Below are positions 55,527-64,000 of a stretch of DNA of 64,000 nt, piece after piece (position 1 is the stretch's first letter; the number at the start of each line of letters is the position of its first letter). The stretch comes from Undibacterium sp. 5I1. GTDB taxonomy: Bacteria; Pseudomonadota; Gammaproteobacteria; Burkholderiales; Burkholderiaceae_D. Location: positions 1,240,001 through 1,304,000 of the forward strand of contig NZ_JAVIWI010000001.1 of assembly GCF_034314085.1 (NCBI RefSeq), in the 5' to 3' direction. Made by a program: the position numbers and the translations under genes. The notes below the pieces were generated by a model that saw nothing but the letters and a program-made list of their open reading frames with translations, made no database searches and had not been told where the DNA came from.

Positions 55527-56540
55527 ATGACGATTCGCGTCGCAATCAACGGCTATGGCCGTATCGGTCGTAACATTCTGCGTGCCCACTACGAAGGTGG
55601 CAAATTCAAAAATGAGATTCAGATCGTAGCGATCAATGACCTCGGCAATGCAGAATCTAATGCTCACTTGACTCGTTACGACACTGCCCACGGCAAGTTC
55701 CCTGGCACAGTCACTGTCGAAGGCGATACCATGATCGTCAATGGCGACAAGATCAAGGTATTCGCTGAGCGTAATCCAGCGAATATCCCTTGGGGTGAGT
55801 TGAATGTCGATGTCGTGCTGGAATGCACCGGCTTCTTCACGACAAAAGAAAAAGCTTCTGCACATTTGGCCGGCGGCGCGAAAAAAGTCATCATCTCTGC
55901 ACCTGGTGGCAAAGATGTTGACGCAACGATTGTGTATGGTGTGAACCACGGCGTATTGAAGGCAACCGATACCGTTATTTCTAACGCCTCTTGCACCACA
56001 AATTGCTTAGCACCTTTGGCGAAGCCTTTGAATGATGCGATCGGTATCGTCAACGGTTTGATGACGACCATCCATGCCTACACCAATGATCAGGTGTTGA
56101 CTGATGTCATGCACGAAGACTTACGCCGCGCGCGCTCTGCCACGATGAGCATGATCCCGACTAAAACTGGCGCAGCAGCGGCAGTTGGACTGGTGTTGCC
56201 AGAGTTGAACGGCAAACTGGATGGTTACGCAATGCGCGTACCAACCATCAATGTATCTGTTGTCGATCTGACATTTGTTGCTGCCCGCGACACATCGGTA
56301 GAAGAAATCAATTCCGTATTAAAGGCAGCGTCCGAAGGTGCCTTAAAAGGTATTTTGGATTACAACACAGCGCCATTGGTTTCAGTCGATTTCAACCACA
56401 ATCCAGCATCTAGTACTTATGACGAAACATTGACTAAAGTATCTGGTCGTTTAGTCAAAGTGTCTAGCTGGTATGACAACGAATGGGGTTTCTCTAACCG
56501 CATGTTGGATACAACGGTTGCCTTGATGAACGCGAAATAA
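55527..56540 (+). CDS. gapA: Glyceraldehyde-3-phosphate dehydrogenase, type I
   Basis: A 337-residue NAD-dependent glycolytic enzyme. [14 protein letters not shown] binds NAD and [17 protein letters not shown] holds the catalytic Cys; [20 protein letters not shown] and [12 protein letters not shown] are also present. A GGAG ribosome-binding site precedes the ATG. Likely works with tkt upstream. Confidence 0.96.
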   Translation: MTIRVAINGYGRIGRNILRAHYEGGKFKNEIQIVAINDLGNAESNAHLTRYDTAHGKFPGTVTVEGDTMIVNGDKIKVFAERNPANIPWGELNVDVVLECTGFFTTKEKASAHLAGGAKKVIISAPGGKDVDATIVYGVNHGVLKATDTVISNASCTTNCLAPLAKPLNDAIGIVNGLMTTIHAYTNDQVLTDVMHEDLRRARSATMSMIPTKTGAAAAVGLVLPELNGKLDGYAMRVPTINVSVVDLTFVAARDTSVEEINSVLKAASEGALKGILDYNTAPLVSVDFNHNPASSTYDETLTKVSGRLVKVSSWYDNEWGFSNRMLDTTVALMNAK

Positions 56541-56557
56541 TTTCAGTTTTTACGATT

Positions 56558-56592
56558 AAAAAAAAAGCCCCGAACTTTCGGGGCTTTTTTTT
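56558..56592 (+). terminator. Intrinsic terminator after gapA
   Basis: A-run, GCCCCGAA, a short loop, TTCGGGGC and T8; a near-perfect stem 18 bp after the stop. Confidence 0.92.
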
Positions 56593-56681
56593 GTCTATTG
56601 AGTTCAACTGTGTTCAACTATATTCCGCTGTGTTTTGCTATATGTAGCTGCCTTGATTGATCTAACTGGAGATGTCCGACG

Positions 56682-57365
56682 ATGTTTAATCCCAAAAAAC
56701 TAATGGCCGACAATAAAGGCTTCATCCTGTTCATGCTCGGCATGGTGCTGGTGCGCAGTGCGATGGCAGATTTCTATCTGGTGCCTTCCAGTTCTATGTA
56801 CCCAACGCTGGTAGAGGGTGACCGAGTAATTTGCAATCGCCTGGCCTACGACGTTAAGTTGCCGTTTACCGATGTCGTACTCAAGCAAGTTGCCGATCCG
56901 CAGCGCGGTGATATCGTTACTTTTATCTCACCGCAAGATGGTGTGAGATTAGTCAAACGCCTGATCGCAGTGCCTGGAGATACAGTTGAAATGCATGATG
57001 AACAGTTAGTCATCAATGGGGTGCCAGCCAATTACAAAGAAGCATTCGATAGTGCTGAAAATCATCTGACACCAGCTCGTGAATATTCCGGTAAACAGCT
57101 GGTGTATCAGGAGACGGTAGGAGATAAACAGCACGGCATTATCATCATGCCAGAGCGCCAAGCTATGCGATCTTTTGGTCCTGTCAAAGTGCCTGAGGGT
57201 CAATATCTGATGTTGGGCGACAATCGCGATAATAGCAAAGATTCGCGTTATATCGGTTTTGTGAAGCGGGAATTGATCACTGGGCGTGTCAGTCGCTTAT
57301 TGTTTTCACTCGACGGTGATAATTATTATTTGCCGAGATTAGAGCGGGTTGCAGCGAGGACTTAA
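56682..57365 (+). CDS. lepB: Signal peptidase I
   Basis: A 227-residue leader peptidase anchored by a single N-terminal membrane segment. The nucleophile Ser lies in VPSSSMYPTL (~38) and the general base Lys in RLVKRLIAVPGD (~90); GDNRDNSKDSRYIGFV (box E) completes the S26 active site. It is not next to lepA and rnc, where the usual lepB sits, so it may be a second, specialised copy. Confidence 0.9.
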   Translation: MFNPKKLMADNKGFILFMLGMVLVRSAMADFYLVPSSSMYPTLVEGDRVICNRLAYDVKLPFTDVVLKQVADPQRGDIVTFISPQDGVRLVKRLIAVPGDTVEMHDEQLVINGVPANYKEAFDSAENHLTPAREYSGKQLVYQETVGDKQHGIIIMPERQAMRSFGPVKVPEGQYLMLGDNRDNSKDSRYIGFVKRELITGRVSRLLFSLDGDNYYLPRLERVAART

Positions 57366-57420
57366 GCTGTCATTGCGCGGATGTTATTTGATGTTTATTT
57401 CAGGCTATAGGGCAAAATTC

Positions 57421-57459
57421 AAAAGCTAATCCAATATTGAGACGTTGGATTAGCTTTTT
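57421..57459 (+). terminator. Bidirectional intrinsic terminator
   Basis: AAAAGCTAATCCAA, a 10-nt loop and TTGGATTAGCTTTTT form a 14-bp stem between the convergent lepB and the next small gene. Confidence 0.9.
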
Positions 57460-57462
57460 GGT

Positions 57463-57744
57463 TTAATGATGGTTGTCAGTAAAATAATCGGCACTCGCAC
57501 TCTGAATATCATCATATAAAGTTTCTTCTGAAGTAAAACTTGTTTTGCCAGGCAGATGCGGTTCTTGTACAAAATAATTACACAATATGGCTCCGGCTAT
57601 TGGTATCAGCCAGACCAGTCCTAACTGAATGTATTTTTGTGTTAATTCTAAATTCTTACTCCGCCAAATGCGAATGCTTACAAAAATATTCAGACACAAC
57701 AGTGCAGCTATCGCTAATGTAAAGATTATTTCCAGACTATTCAT
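57463..57744 (-). CDS. Small two-helix membrane protein, unknown
   Basis: A 93-residue protein with two hydrophobic segments (~3-25 and ~42-62) and a polar C-terminus ending DNHH. It resembles a PLDc_N-like short membrane protein only in topology. It is bounded by a terminator and is likely real; no function can be stated. Confidence 0.6.
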   Translation of the reverse strand: MNSLEIIFTLAIAALLCLNIFVSIRIWRSKNLELTQKYIQLGLVWLIPIAGAILCNYFVQEPHLPGKTSFTSEETLYDDIQSASADYFTDNHH

Positions 57745-57771
57745 TGATTTTGACGTTCTTTTTTTACGAAG

Positions 57772-58554
57772 TCAGACTGATGTAGCAACATAACCCAGTG
57801 TCTCTGAAATCTGCTCTGCGGTAGAGATCAGATCGCCTAGCCATTCTTCTTGCAAGCGGTCTGCTGGTGCGGAAATCGAGAGACCCGCAATCATCTTGCC
57901 ACTATCATCGCGTATGCCTGCTGCCATGCAGCGTACTCCTAGCTCTAGCTCTTCATTGTCGCGTGCATAGCCATTTTCGCGCACGTCACTAAGTTCTTTT
58001 TCTAGCTTGTGTAAATCAGTGATGGAGTTTTTGTTGTGTCCTGCGAGGCCTGTGCGGGTAGCGTAAGCGCGGATTGCTTTTGGCTCGTCCAGGGATAAAA
58101 ATAATTTGCCCGTAGAGGTCAAATGCAGGGGTGCTCTGCCGCCGATTGCGCGTACCACCTGCATGCCGGAGCGCTCTGAAAAGGCGCGGTCGATGTACAC
58201 AATCTGATCGCCTTGGCGCACAGATAAGTTGACTGTCTGGTGCGTCTGACGATGTAGTGTACGCATAAATTCCAGCGCTGCCTCACGCACGTTTAAACGA
58301 CTTTTGACTATATTGCCTAGCTCTAACAGACGCATGCCCAGTCGATAAGAACCGGCTTCAGCTCGGTCTACAAAACGCGTCGTGACCAGATCATTCAAAA
58401 TCCGGTGTGCGGTGGAGGGGTGCAGACCAGTGACAATGGCAAGTTCTTTTAAACTTACCGGGTCTTGGTAGCGAGACAAGGCATCTAGTAGTGAGACTAG
58501 ACGTTCTATTACTTGAATGGCAGTTTTTTCTGAGCCGAGCGTATCGTTTTTCAT
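57772..58554 (-). CDS. IclR-family transcriptional regulator
   Basis: A 260-residue regulator. The N-terminal winged helix AIQVIERLVSLLDALSRYQDPVSLKELAIVTGLHPSTAHRILNDLV is followed by the IclR effector domain with HLTSTGKLFLS, and GVRCMAAGIRDDSGKMIAGLSISAP near the C-terminus. The ATG at 58554 is chosen; upstream the frame is open for 30 codons without homology. The regulated genes are not evident; the neighbours are unrelated. Confidence 0.9.
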   Translation of the reverse strand: MKNDTLGSEKTAIQVIERLVSLLDALSRYQDPVSLKELAIVTGLHPSTAHRILNDLVTTRFVDRAEAGSYRLGMRLLELGNIVKSRLNVREAALEFMRTLHRQTHQTVNLSVRQGDQIVYIDRAFSERSGMQVVRAIGGRAPLHLTSTGKLFLSLDEPKAIRAYATRTGLAGHNKNSITDLHKLEKELSDVRENGYARDNEELELGVRCMAAGIRDDSGKMIAGLSISAPADRLQEEWLGDLISTAEQISETLGYVATSV

Positions 58555-58683
58555 ATTATGGTTGGTGCATTGCAATAGCTCTTTATACCATAATGTGAAA
58601 AGCAAGTCAGCTAATTGGTGACCTAAGTCGAGGCAAATTGACAACGATTTTTGGAGTTCTCTGATCTGTTCGCAGGCGAATAA

Positions 58684-59292
58684 TCACCAATTGCAACCAA
58701 CATCAGTAACGGTACTCAAGGCAATTGGAATCACCGCAAGCAAACCCGCCCCTGCAAAGGCATTGCGACAATCTTTCCGCACGGTTTTTTTTACTTTTTC
58801 ACCAAACTGTTTTTCTACACTTTGATCACGCGCAAAACCTAGCTGCATCTTTTCTATTTCGCTGTGCTTGCCACGGCGATATTCTTCTTTGGCAGTTTGT
58901 CTGATATTTTCTAAATCCAAATGTGTGTCATGCGTATCATTAGTTGACGTAGTTATTTTGTCCCCCGAAGTAAGCTCGGCTAGTGGTGTGATGGCTGCAG
59001 TAGTCTGTGGCTTGCGCATATCTTCTGTCGCCGGCTTTGGAGGATTGCTGGTATTTGCTAGTTTAGTGTTAGTGACTTTGCTCGCTATGACTGGCGACGT
59101 TGTTTTAGCTGGTGTCTTAGGTTTTATCTGAACGAAATTCAGATCGATATAAGTGACTGCGGCTTGCTCCATATCTCTTTGCAATGGCGCTCGCCCCAAT
59201 TCAAATCGCATCAGCAGTATCAGGGCTGCATGCGCTGCCAGGATAAGGGCGATGGTGGTCAGGTGCTGCGGAATTTTATGTGCAATCGCCAT
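58684..59292 (-). CDS. Hypothetical protein with N-terminal anchor, TonB-like layout
   Basis: A 202-residue protein with one N-terminal membrane helix (~12-28), a Thr/Pro/Lys-rich middle (~55-105) and a charged C-terminal part ending CRNAFAGAGLLAVIPIALSTVTDVGCNW. The layout recalls energy-transducing periplasmic linkers, but no TonB C-terminal motif was seen. Not assigned to a family. Confidence 0.6.
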   Translation of the reverse strand: MAIAHKIPQHLTTIALILAAHAALILLMRFELGRAPLQRDMEQAAVTYIDLNFVQIKPKTPAKTTSPVIASKVTNTKLANTSNPPKPATEDMRKPQTTAAITPLAELTSGDKITTSTNDTHDTHLDLENIRQTAKEEYRRGKHSEIEKMQLGFARDQSVEKQFGEKVKKTVRKDCRNAFAGAGLLAVIPIALSTVTDVGCNW

Positions 59293-59541
59293 GTTTTGGT
59301 TTGGGATGGTGAAGGATGCTTAGAGTTTATTTTAAGCTTTGCTGCTATTTGAGCATCTCATTTGAGATTGGTTCTCACAAGGCTAAAAGAATTTTCATTT
59401 TATCAAGTCTGCGCGGCAAACATTTACATCATGTACGAAATACTTGTCGCAATGTACTGTTAAAATCGGCGCGACTATTGTTTTCTGTGTAATCCATAAA
59501 CTTTCACCCATAACGCCCCGTTGCCATTTCAGGAATTATTC

Positions 59542-59940
59542 ATGAGCGATCAAGAACAAGCCGTTAGCGAATTTAAAAGTAAGAGCGGTCTTAAACGTAT
59601 TTTCTCCGCATTTTTTTATTCGATTGATGGATTTAAATCGGCCTGGAAAAATGAGCATGCATTCCGACAGGAGCTGGTCTTGGTAGTCATCGGTATTGTC
59701 GTCGCACTGGCGCTGCCGGTGTCATCGTTTGAGAAACTGATGATGATTGCCAGCTTGCTGTTGATCTTGGTGGTGGAGTTGATTAATTCAGCCATCGAGG
59801 CAGTGGTGGACAGGGTATCGCTAGAGCGTCATACCTTGTCTAAAAACGCGAAAGACTTTGGCAGCGCTGCTGTGCTGCTGACTTTTTTAATCTCGGTGGG
59901 CACTTGGGGTGTGGTTTTATTTAACCGCTTTTACTATTGA
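59542..59940 (+). CDS. dgkA: Diacylglycerol kinase
   Basis: A 132-residue, three-helix inner-membrane kinase that recycles diacylglycerol to phosphatidate. FFYSIDGFKSAWKNEHAFRQELVLVVIG, VELINSAIEAVVDRVSLERHTLSKNAKDFGSAAV are the family motifs (Glu, Asn and Asp of the active site). AGGA lies eight bases before the ATG at 59542. Confidence 0.95.
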   Translation: MSDQEQAVSEFKSKSGLKRIFSAFFYSIDGFKSAWKNEHAFRQELVLVVIGIVVALALPVSSFEKLMMIASLLLILVVELINSAIEAVVDRVSLERHTLSKNAKDFGSAAVLLTFLISVGTWGVVLFNRFYY

Positions 59941-60271
59941 TTACTACTAGACCAACACGCTTATATTTAGCAGATATTTGGACTCAATAACTGTGTGTAG
60001 TGGTACAAATATCATATACTCCCCTCAATTTTATTAAAATTGTGCCTATCGTCCAAATATTATATGGACAATGAAAATATACTATATGGGAGTATATAAT
60101 TTACTTATGAGAAAAAAGTCTAGTTTTTTCTATTTTTACTTATCTATTTAGTTGCTTAACTCGCCAATTAGCCAAATTTTCAGAACCTGAGTTCAACACG
60201 CCGGGTTGCTTCAGGCAGATTCAGAATCACCTATCTTTAACCAGCTTGCCTACTTATCGCGACTGTCTACC
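59941..60271. other. Intergenic region between dgkA and cobT
   Basis: 331 bp holding repeat copy 8. No cobalamin riboswitch seen here, so cobT is not switch-controlled from this leader as far as can be read. Confidence 0.5.
60014..60097 (-). repeat. Dispersed palindromic repeat, copy 8
   Basis: Starts ATATACTCCCCTCAATTT, core CGTCCAAATATTATATGGACAA, ends TATGGGAGTATAT. Inverted relative to copy 2; lies between dgkA and cobT. Confidence 0.85.
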
Positions 60272-61306
60272 ATGACCCATATTCCTCACATAACTTCAAC
60301 TCACGATCTCGCTTTATCTGACGCATTGACTACTTGCATCAACAATAAAACCAAGCCTTTGGGCAGTCTTGGTATGTTGGAGCGGCTCGCCAGGCAAATC
60401 GGATTGATTCAGCAAACTACTCAACCTGTGCTGACTCAGGCGGCGATTATTGTATTTGCGGGTGATCATGGTGTGGTGGCGGAAGGTATCTCCGCGTTTC
60501 CGCAAGATGTCACCTGGCAGATGGTAGAAAACTTTTTGGCAGAGGGTGCGGCGATCAATGTGTTTGCCCGACAAAACGCGATTGCGCTGCATATTGTGGA
60601 TGCCGGTGTCAAGCATGACTTTGGCGTGCGTACGGGTTTGCTGGATCGTAAAATCGCTGGCAGCACGCGTAATTTTGCCAAAGAAGCTGCGATGTCGGCA
60701 GAACAGTGTTTGGTGGCGCTGAAGAACGGCCAAGAGATCGTCGCTGCTTTGCCTGGTAACGTGCTTGGTTTTGGCGAAATGGGTATAGGCAACACCACGT
60801 CCGCCGCTGCTTTAATGCATCAACTGACGGGCATCCCTGTTGCTGATTGTGTAGGTGCTGGTACTGGGTTGGATGCAGCAGGTATCCGCCGCAAGCAACA
60901 AGTGATTGAAGATGCGGTTAAATTGCATGGCAAACAGAGTGATCCTTTGGCAGTATTGGCCTGCTTTGGTGGATTCGAAATTGCAACGATGGTCGGTGCC
61001 ATGCTGGCTGCGGCAGAGCGTCGCATGGTGTTACTGATTGATGGTTTTATTGTGACCAGCGCATTATTGGTCGCGGCCAGATTGCAGCCAGCTATTCTCG
61101 ATTATTGCGTCTTCGCCCATTGCTCGGACGAGAGCGGACATGCCAAGATGCTGGCCGCATTAGAGGCGCGTCCTTTGCTGCAATTGGATTTGCGTTTAGG
61201 TGAGGGTACGGGTGCCGCCTTGGTGTATCCGTTAGTGCAAGCGGCAGTTAATTTTATGAATCAGATGGCGACGTTTGAATCAGCCCAAGTCAGCGAAAAA
61301 TCCTGA
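60272..61306 (+). CDS. cobT: Nicotinate-nucleotide-dimethylbenzimidazole phosphoribosyltransferase
   Basis: A 344-residue enzyme that makes alpha-ribazole phosphate for the lower ligand of cobalamin. [64 protein letters not shown] and the C-terminal [18 protein letters not shown] (catalytic Glu) are present. The ATG at 60272 is chosen as the first good match to the family N-terminus. Confidence 0.94.
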   Translation: MTHIPHITSTHDLALSDALTTCINNKTKPLGSLGMLERLARQIGLIQQTTQPVLTQAAIIVFAGDHGVVAEGISAFPQDVTWQMVENFLAEGAAINVFARQNAIALHIVDAGVKHDFGVRTGLLDRKIAGSTRNFAKEAAMSAEQCLVALKNGQEIVAALPGNVLGFGEMGIGNTTSAAALMHQLTGIPVADCVGAGTGLDAAGIRRKQQVIEDAVKLHGKQSDPLAVLACFGGFEIATMVGAMLAAAERRMVLLIDGFIVTSALLVAARLQPAILDYCVFAHCSDESGHAKMLAALEARPLLQLDLRLGEGTGAALVYPLVQAAVNFMNQMATFESAQVSEKS

Positions 61307-61330
61307 TATTAGCCACGCTACTCTAAAACA

Positions 61331-62095
61331 ATGATGCATCAAATTCGCCTCTTTTTTATTGCCTTGCAATTTTTTACGCGTATCCCGATTCCGTCTTGGG
61401 TCGGGTTTGAGGCGGCGTGGTTACATCAGGCATCGCGTTATTTTCCGGCAGTTGGGTGGGTGGTCGGCTTGGTCACTGCGACGGTGTTTGGTTTGGCATC
61501 TCTGGTATTGCCACAGACGGTGGCGGTTATTTTGTCGACCGTGGCGGGCATTATGTTGACAGGCGCTTTTCACGAAGATGGTTTTGCCGATGTTTGCGAT
61601 GGTTTTGGGGGAGGCATGACACCAGAGCGCGTATTAGACATCATGAAGGACTCACGTGTTGGAGCATATGGCGCGATTGGTATTGGCATGCTGCTGCTAA
61701 CCAAAGTGAGTGTACTTGCCAGCATGCCTGCGTCGTATGTGATCCCTGCATTATTGGTCGCCCATCCCTTATCACGGTTGGCATCTTGCAGCCTGATTTT
61801 TTTGATGGACTATGCGCGGCTGGAAGGGAAAGCAAAGCCCTTAGCGCAGCATATGTCGGGGTTGGAATTAGTAGTCGCTTGCGCCACCGTTTTTTTACCG
61901 GCCCTAGCTTTATTTTATGTGCAGTTGCTGCCGTTAAAAAATCTTATGCTAGGCGTCATTTTGTTGTGTCTGGCAAGTTGGTGGCTGGCACGTCTGTTCA
62001 AGCGCAGGATTGCGGGTTACACCGGTGATTGTCTGGGCGCGGTGCAGCAATTGTCCGAAGTCGCGTTTTATCTCGGTCTATGCAGCTTTATCTGA
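61331..62095 (+). CDS. cobS: Adenosylcobinamide-GDP ribazoletransferase (cobalamin synthase)
   Basis: A 254-residue multi-span inner-membrane enzyme joining alpha-ribazole to the corrin ring. ALQFFTRIPIP, AFHEDGFADVCDGFGGGMTPERVLDIMKDSRVGAYGAIG with the acidic metal motif, and the end GYTGDCLGAVQQLSEVAFYL fit CobS. It overlaps cobC by 16 bp and lies 24 bp after cobT, in one operon. Confidence 0.94.
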   Translation: MMHQIRLFFIALQFFTRIPIPSWVGFEAAWLHQASRYFPAVGWVVGLVTATVFGLASLVLPQTVAVILSTVAGIMLTGAFHEDGFADVCDGFGGGMTPERVLDIMKDSRVGAYGAIGIGMLLLTKVSVLASMPASYVIPALLVAHPLSRLASCSLIFLMDYARLEGKAKPLAQHMSGLELVVACATVFLPALALFYVQLLPLKNLMLGVILLCLASWWLARLFKRRIAGYTGDCLGAVQQLSEVAFYLGLCSFI

Positions 62096-62646
62096 TCCGT
62101 CACCCCAAGCCCGAGATCGTATCCGGTATTTGTTACGGGCGCTCTGACATCCTTAGTTCAGAGGTTGAATGTGAATTGGTATTGCCTGCATTAAGAGCCG
62201 CATTACCTGCGGATATTCCAGTCTATTCCAGCCCTTTACAACGATGCGCGCTGCTGGCAAATTATTTGCATCCTGCGCCTGTTTTCGACCCACGTTTGAT
62301 GGAGATGGATTTTGGTGATTGGGAATTAAAGAGCTGGGATCAGATTCCGCGCGCAGAGATTGATGCCTGGGCTGCTGATGTCAGTAATTACCGGCCTGGT
62401 GGTGCAGAAAACGTAACAGAGATGGCAGCACGCGTGATACATTTTCTGCAAGATGCAAAAAACATAATGATGAATGCAGGACAACAGCATCTTGCAGTAG
62501 TATGTCACGCAGGTACGATGCGTTTAATGTTGGCATATCAGCCTGCAATCGATCTTATTGCTTTAGCAAAACGGGTAGAGAGCTATCCACAAACGATAGG
62601 TTTTGGTGAATGCAAACAATTGCAACTAGGCGAATGTAACATTTAG
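62080..62646 (+). CDS. cobC: Alpha-ribazole phosphatase-like histidine phosphatase
   Basis: A 188-residue histidine phosphatase. The catalytic RHP motif is in LYLIRHPKPE, then SSPLQRCALLANYL, MDFGDWELKSWDQI and VVCHAGTMRLML. It removes the phosphate from alpha-ribazole phosphate. The ATG at 62080 lies inside cobS; the longer upstream frame is just the other frame of cobS. Confidence 0.9.
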   Translation: MQLYLIRHPKPEIVSGICYGRSDILSSEVECELVLPALRAALPADIPVYSSPLQRCALLANYLHPAPVFDPRLMEMDFGDWELKSWDQIPRAEIDAWAADVSNYRPGGAENVTEMAARVIHFLQDAKNIMMNAGQQHLAVVCHAGTMRLMLAYQPAIDLIALAKRVESYPQTIGFGECKQLQLGECNI

Positions 62647-62725
62647 GTCCAATGTTAAAATTGGTGAAATCACACCAATTGAATTGTTAATGCTGAAGTA
62701 TGCCAGCTCAGCAAGGAATGTATTA

Positions 62726-63082
62726 ATGATAGAACTACGTAAAAGTCCCAGGGTGAATGTCACCTGGCGAGCCGTAATCAAGCTGGCAAACGGGCAATTG
62801 ATGCCTGCAAAAATCGTGAATATTTCGACGGGTGGCGTATTGCTACAGTGCCCAGAAAAGTTGGAAGTCAATGCCGAATACCAAATCATGATGGAAGTAC
62901 CTAGCATCGATTTCGCCAAGAAAGAACAATTTAAAGTTCCTTGCAAAGCCCACATACAACATATCATTTTGACTGGCGATTTTTATCGGGTCGGGGTGAA
63001 GTTTAGCGAACTGTCCGATTTGCATCAGCGCTTGCTCGATGCCTGGATTTCCAAATCCACTGTAAGCGATCAATCTAATTAG
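62726..63082 (+). CDS. PilZ-domain c-di-GMP-binding protein
   Basis: A 118-residue single-domain PilZ protein. The ligand motifs RKSPR (RxxxR, near residue 5) and NISTGGVLL ((D/N)xSxxG, ~34) are both present. The ATG at 62726 has AAGGA at good spacing, whereas the upstream TTG does not. Its target is unknown. Its place behind the cobalamin genes may be incidental. Confidence 0.87.
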   Translation: MIELRKSPRVNVTWRAVIKLANGQLMPAKIVNISTGGVLLQCPEKLEVNAEYQIMMEVPSIDFAKKEQFKVPCKAHIQHIILTGDFYRVGVKFSELSDLHQRLLDAWISKSTVSDQSN

Positions 63083-63215
63083 CCCACTGTAAAGTGGGTC
63101 GATTGCTGCGTCGATTCGCCGCGAAGCGATATTTTTCCGGTCCTTACGGCGGCTAGTTACCACGTCGAACCGAGTCTTTCGCTTGCCGCCAAACCGCTAT
63201 CGCCTTAGAATGGCG

Positions 63216-63466
63216 AAGTTTTGGTGCTCGCAGACATATCCATGTCTGCGGTTAAACGGGAAACACAATGCAAAGTTTGATTTTTGCAAGCGTGTGCTGC
63301 CCCCGCAACGGTGAATAAGCGCTGTATCGAGATTGACTCAATCATGTCAATGAACAGATCAATGATCTGATCAATACAGCCAGCCTTTCGCATATACCAC
63401 TATGTCGTCGTTCAGGCATGGGAAGGTCGGAAGGTGATGCTTGTCAGCCCGGATACCGGCCAGAAT
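63216..63466 (+). promoter_or_regulatory. Cobalamin riboswitch
   Basis: The conserved parts occur in order: TTAAACGGGAAACACAATGC, GTGCTGCCCCCGCAACGGTGA and the B12-box region GTCAGCCCGGATACCGGCC. It stands ~120 bp ahead of btuB, so B12 would repress uptake. Between the second and third parts there is a large arm closed by GCTGTAT/ATACAGC (about 63321-63380). Confidence 0.93.
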
Positions 63467-63542
63467 AAGTGAAGCGTCATCCGTAATCAAGTTCATTGAT
63501 GTTGATGAGCGTTGGTGAATGCCGATGATGCTTTGTATTCAT

Positions 63543-63578
63543 GCAGCCTGCGGGGACGTTGGCTGCTTGCCCCTTTTC
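63543..63578 (+). terminator. Candidate riboswitch-controlled hairpin before btuB
   Basis: GCAGCC pairs with GGCTGC around a 12-nt loop, followed by a C/T-rich tail, 10 bp before the btuB ATG. Confidence 0.4.
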
Positions 63579-63588
63579 AATTGTGATC

Positions 63589-64000
63589 ATGACCTCTGCA
63601 TTTAAACCGCTCGCCATCAGCTTTGCTGTGGCCGCTGCTTTTTCCTCTTCTTCTGTGTTTGCTCAATCGGCTGTTCAGCCCAATGCGAGTCAACAGAATT
63701 CCGATAACACTAACAACGCCGCAAATGTTGTTATCACTGCTGGCCGTCAGGTGCAGGCAGCTAAAGACGTATTGGCTGATAACGTAGTAATTACTGCTGC
63801 TGATATCGCCAAGTCGGGCGCGGCCTCTGTTGCCGAATTACTGCAACAACAACGTGGTGTAGAAATCACGACAAACGGCGGCGCAGGTACCAATGCTTCT
63901 GTGTATATCCGTGGTGCAGGCAATGCTCAAAACGTCGTGTTAGTAGACGGCATACGAATCGGTTCTTCCACTACTGGTGGCGCTACCTGGGCGACAATTC
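63589..64000 (+). CDS. btuB: TonB-dependent vitamin B12 receptor BtuB (5' part)
   Basis: The first 137 residues of an outer-membrane receptor. A signal peptide ends near SSVFA, then a spacer and a TonB box-like VVITAGR, and the plug domain begins (VVITAADIAKSGAASVAELLQQQRGVEI, then NASVYIRGAGNAQNVVLVDGIRIGS). The cobalamin riboswitch and the cob genes upstream support B12 as substrate. It continues beyond the right edge. Confidence 0.9.
   Translation, partial: MTSAFKPLAISFAVAAAFSSSSVFAQSAVQPNASQQNSDNTNNAANVVITAGRQVQAAKDVLADNVVITAADIAKSGAASVAELLQQQRGVEITTNGGAGTNASVYIRGAGNAQNVVLVDGIRIGSSTTGGATWATI

Larger units (their letters stand above)
63083..63588. other. btuB leader region
   Basis: 506 bp: a CCCACT/AGTGGG hairpin just after the PilZ stop (63083-63098), then the cobalamin riboswitch, then a GCAGCC/GGCTGC hairpin (63543-63566) that may be its expression platform. 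Confidence 0.5.

Overview
The window looks like a chromosomal segment of a moderate-GC betaproteobacterium of the Burkholderiales, most likely Oxalobacteraceae and perhaps Undibacterium-like. This is an inference from gene content: a long type-2 LeuA, intracellular PHB depolymerase, DUF1841, UPF0149/SEC-C, a stand-alone RsxB next to nth, and moeA-moaD-moaE. It was not checked by a search. No rRNA, tRNA or CRISPR array was seen. Most of the window is housekeeping metabolism.

Layout. 1-5.1 kb: murI (partial), class I fumarase, a UPF0114 membrane protein and acs. 5.6-12.6 kb: an OFA-type MFS carrier, a complete insertion sequence (7309-8752, 4-bp target duplication) and an operon of a YdeP-type molybdopterin oxidoreductase, a small DNA-binding-like protein and fdhD. 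12.8-21.5 kb: thrC, eamA, DUF1272, Nudix, VOC, leuA behind a leucine-rich leader peptide, then moeA-moaD-moaE. MoeA/MoaD/MoaE make the molybdopterin cofactor and FdhD activates the YdeP-type enzyme, so the two molybdenum loci fit together. 21.6-25.6 kb: crcB and pip, then an accessory patch with a trypsin-like peptidase, an FRG-domain protein and a frameshifted CcdA-type antitoxin. 25.6-31.9 kb: MoxR ATPase, two c-type cytochromes, DUF1841, rutE, nth, rsxB, phaZ. 32.2-39.3 kb: a TPR/PAS hybrid histidine kinase, an HD-GYP response regulator, ferredoxin reductase and fdxA. 39.7-44.4 kb: hydroxyacid dehydrogenase, GNAT, ACBP, UPF0149, srkA, rpiA. 44.7-52 kb: a sedolisin lipoprotein under a c-di-GMP riboswitch, 2OG oxygenase, YidB-like protein, DUF3592-ankyrin protein, rsmE. 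52.7-57.4 kb: tkt, GNAT, gap, lepB. 57.4-64 kb: IclR regulator, dgkA, the cobalamin genes cobT-cobS-cobC, a PilZ protein, and a cobalamin riboswitch in front of btuB (partial).

Main points of interest. (1) An apparently unnamed family of ~80-85 bp palindromic intergenic repeats with TATACTCCC/GGGAGTATA ends and a GTCCA/TGGAC core has eight clear copies and one remnant. (2) An FRG protein plus trypsin-like peptidase pair may be a conflict or defence module. (3) Single-nucleotide A-tract indels disturb three genes (moeA 5' end, FRG 5' end, ccdA 3' end). (4) leuA has a leader peptide with 12 Leu codons, seven of them CTA. (5) c-di-GMP signalling appears three times: a GEMM-I riboswitch on a secreted protease gene, an HD-GYP regulator and a PilZ protein.
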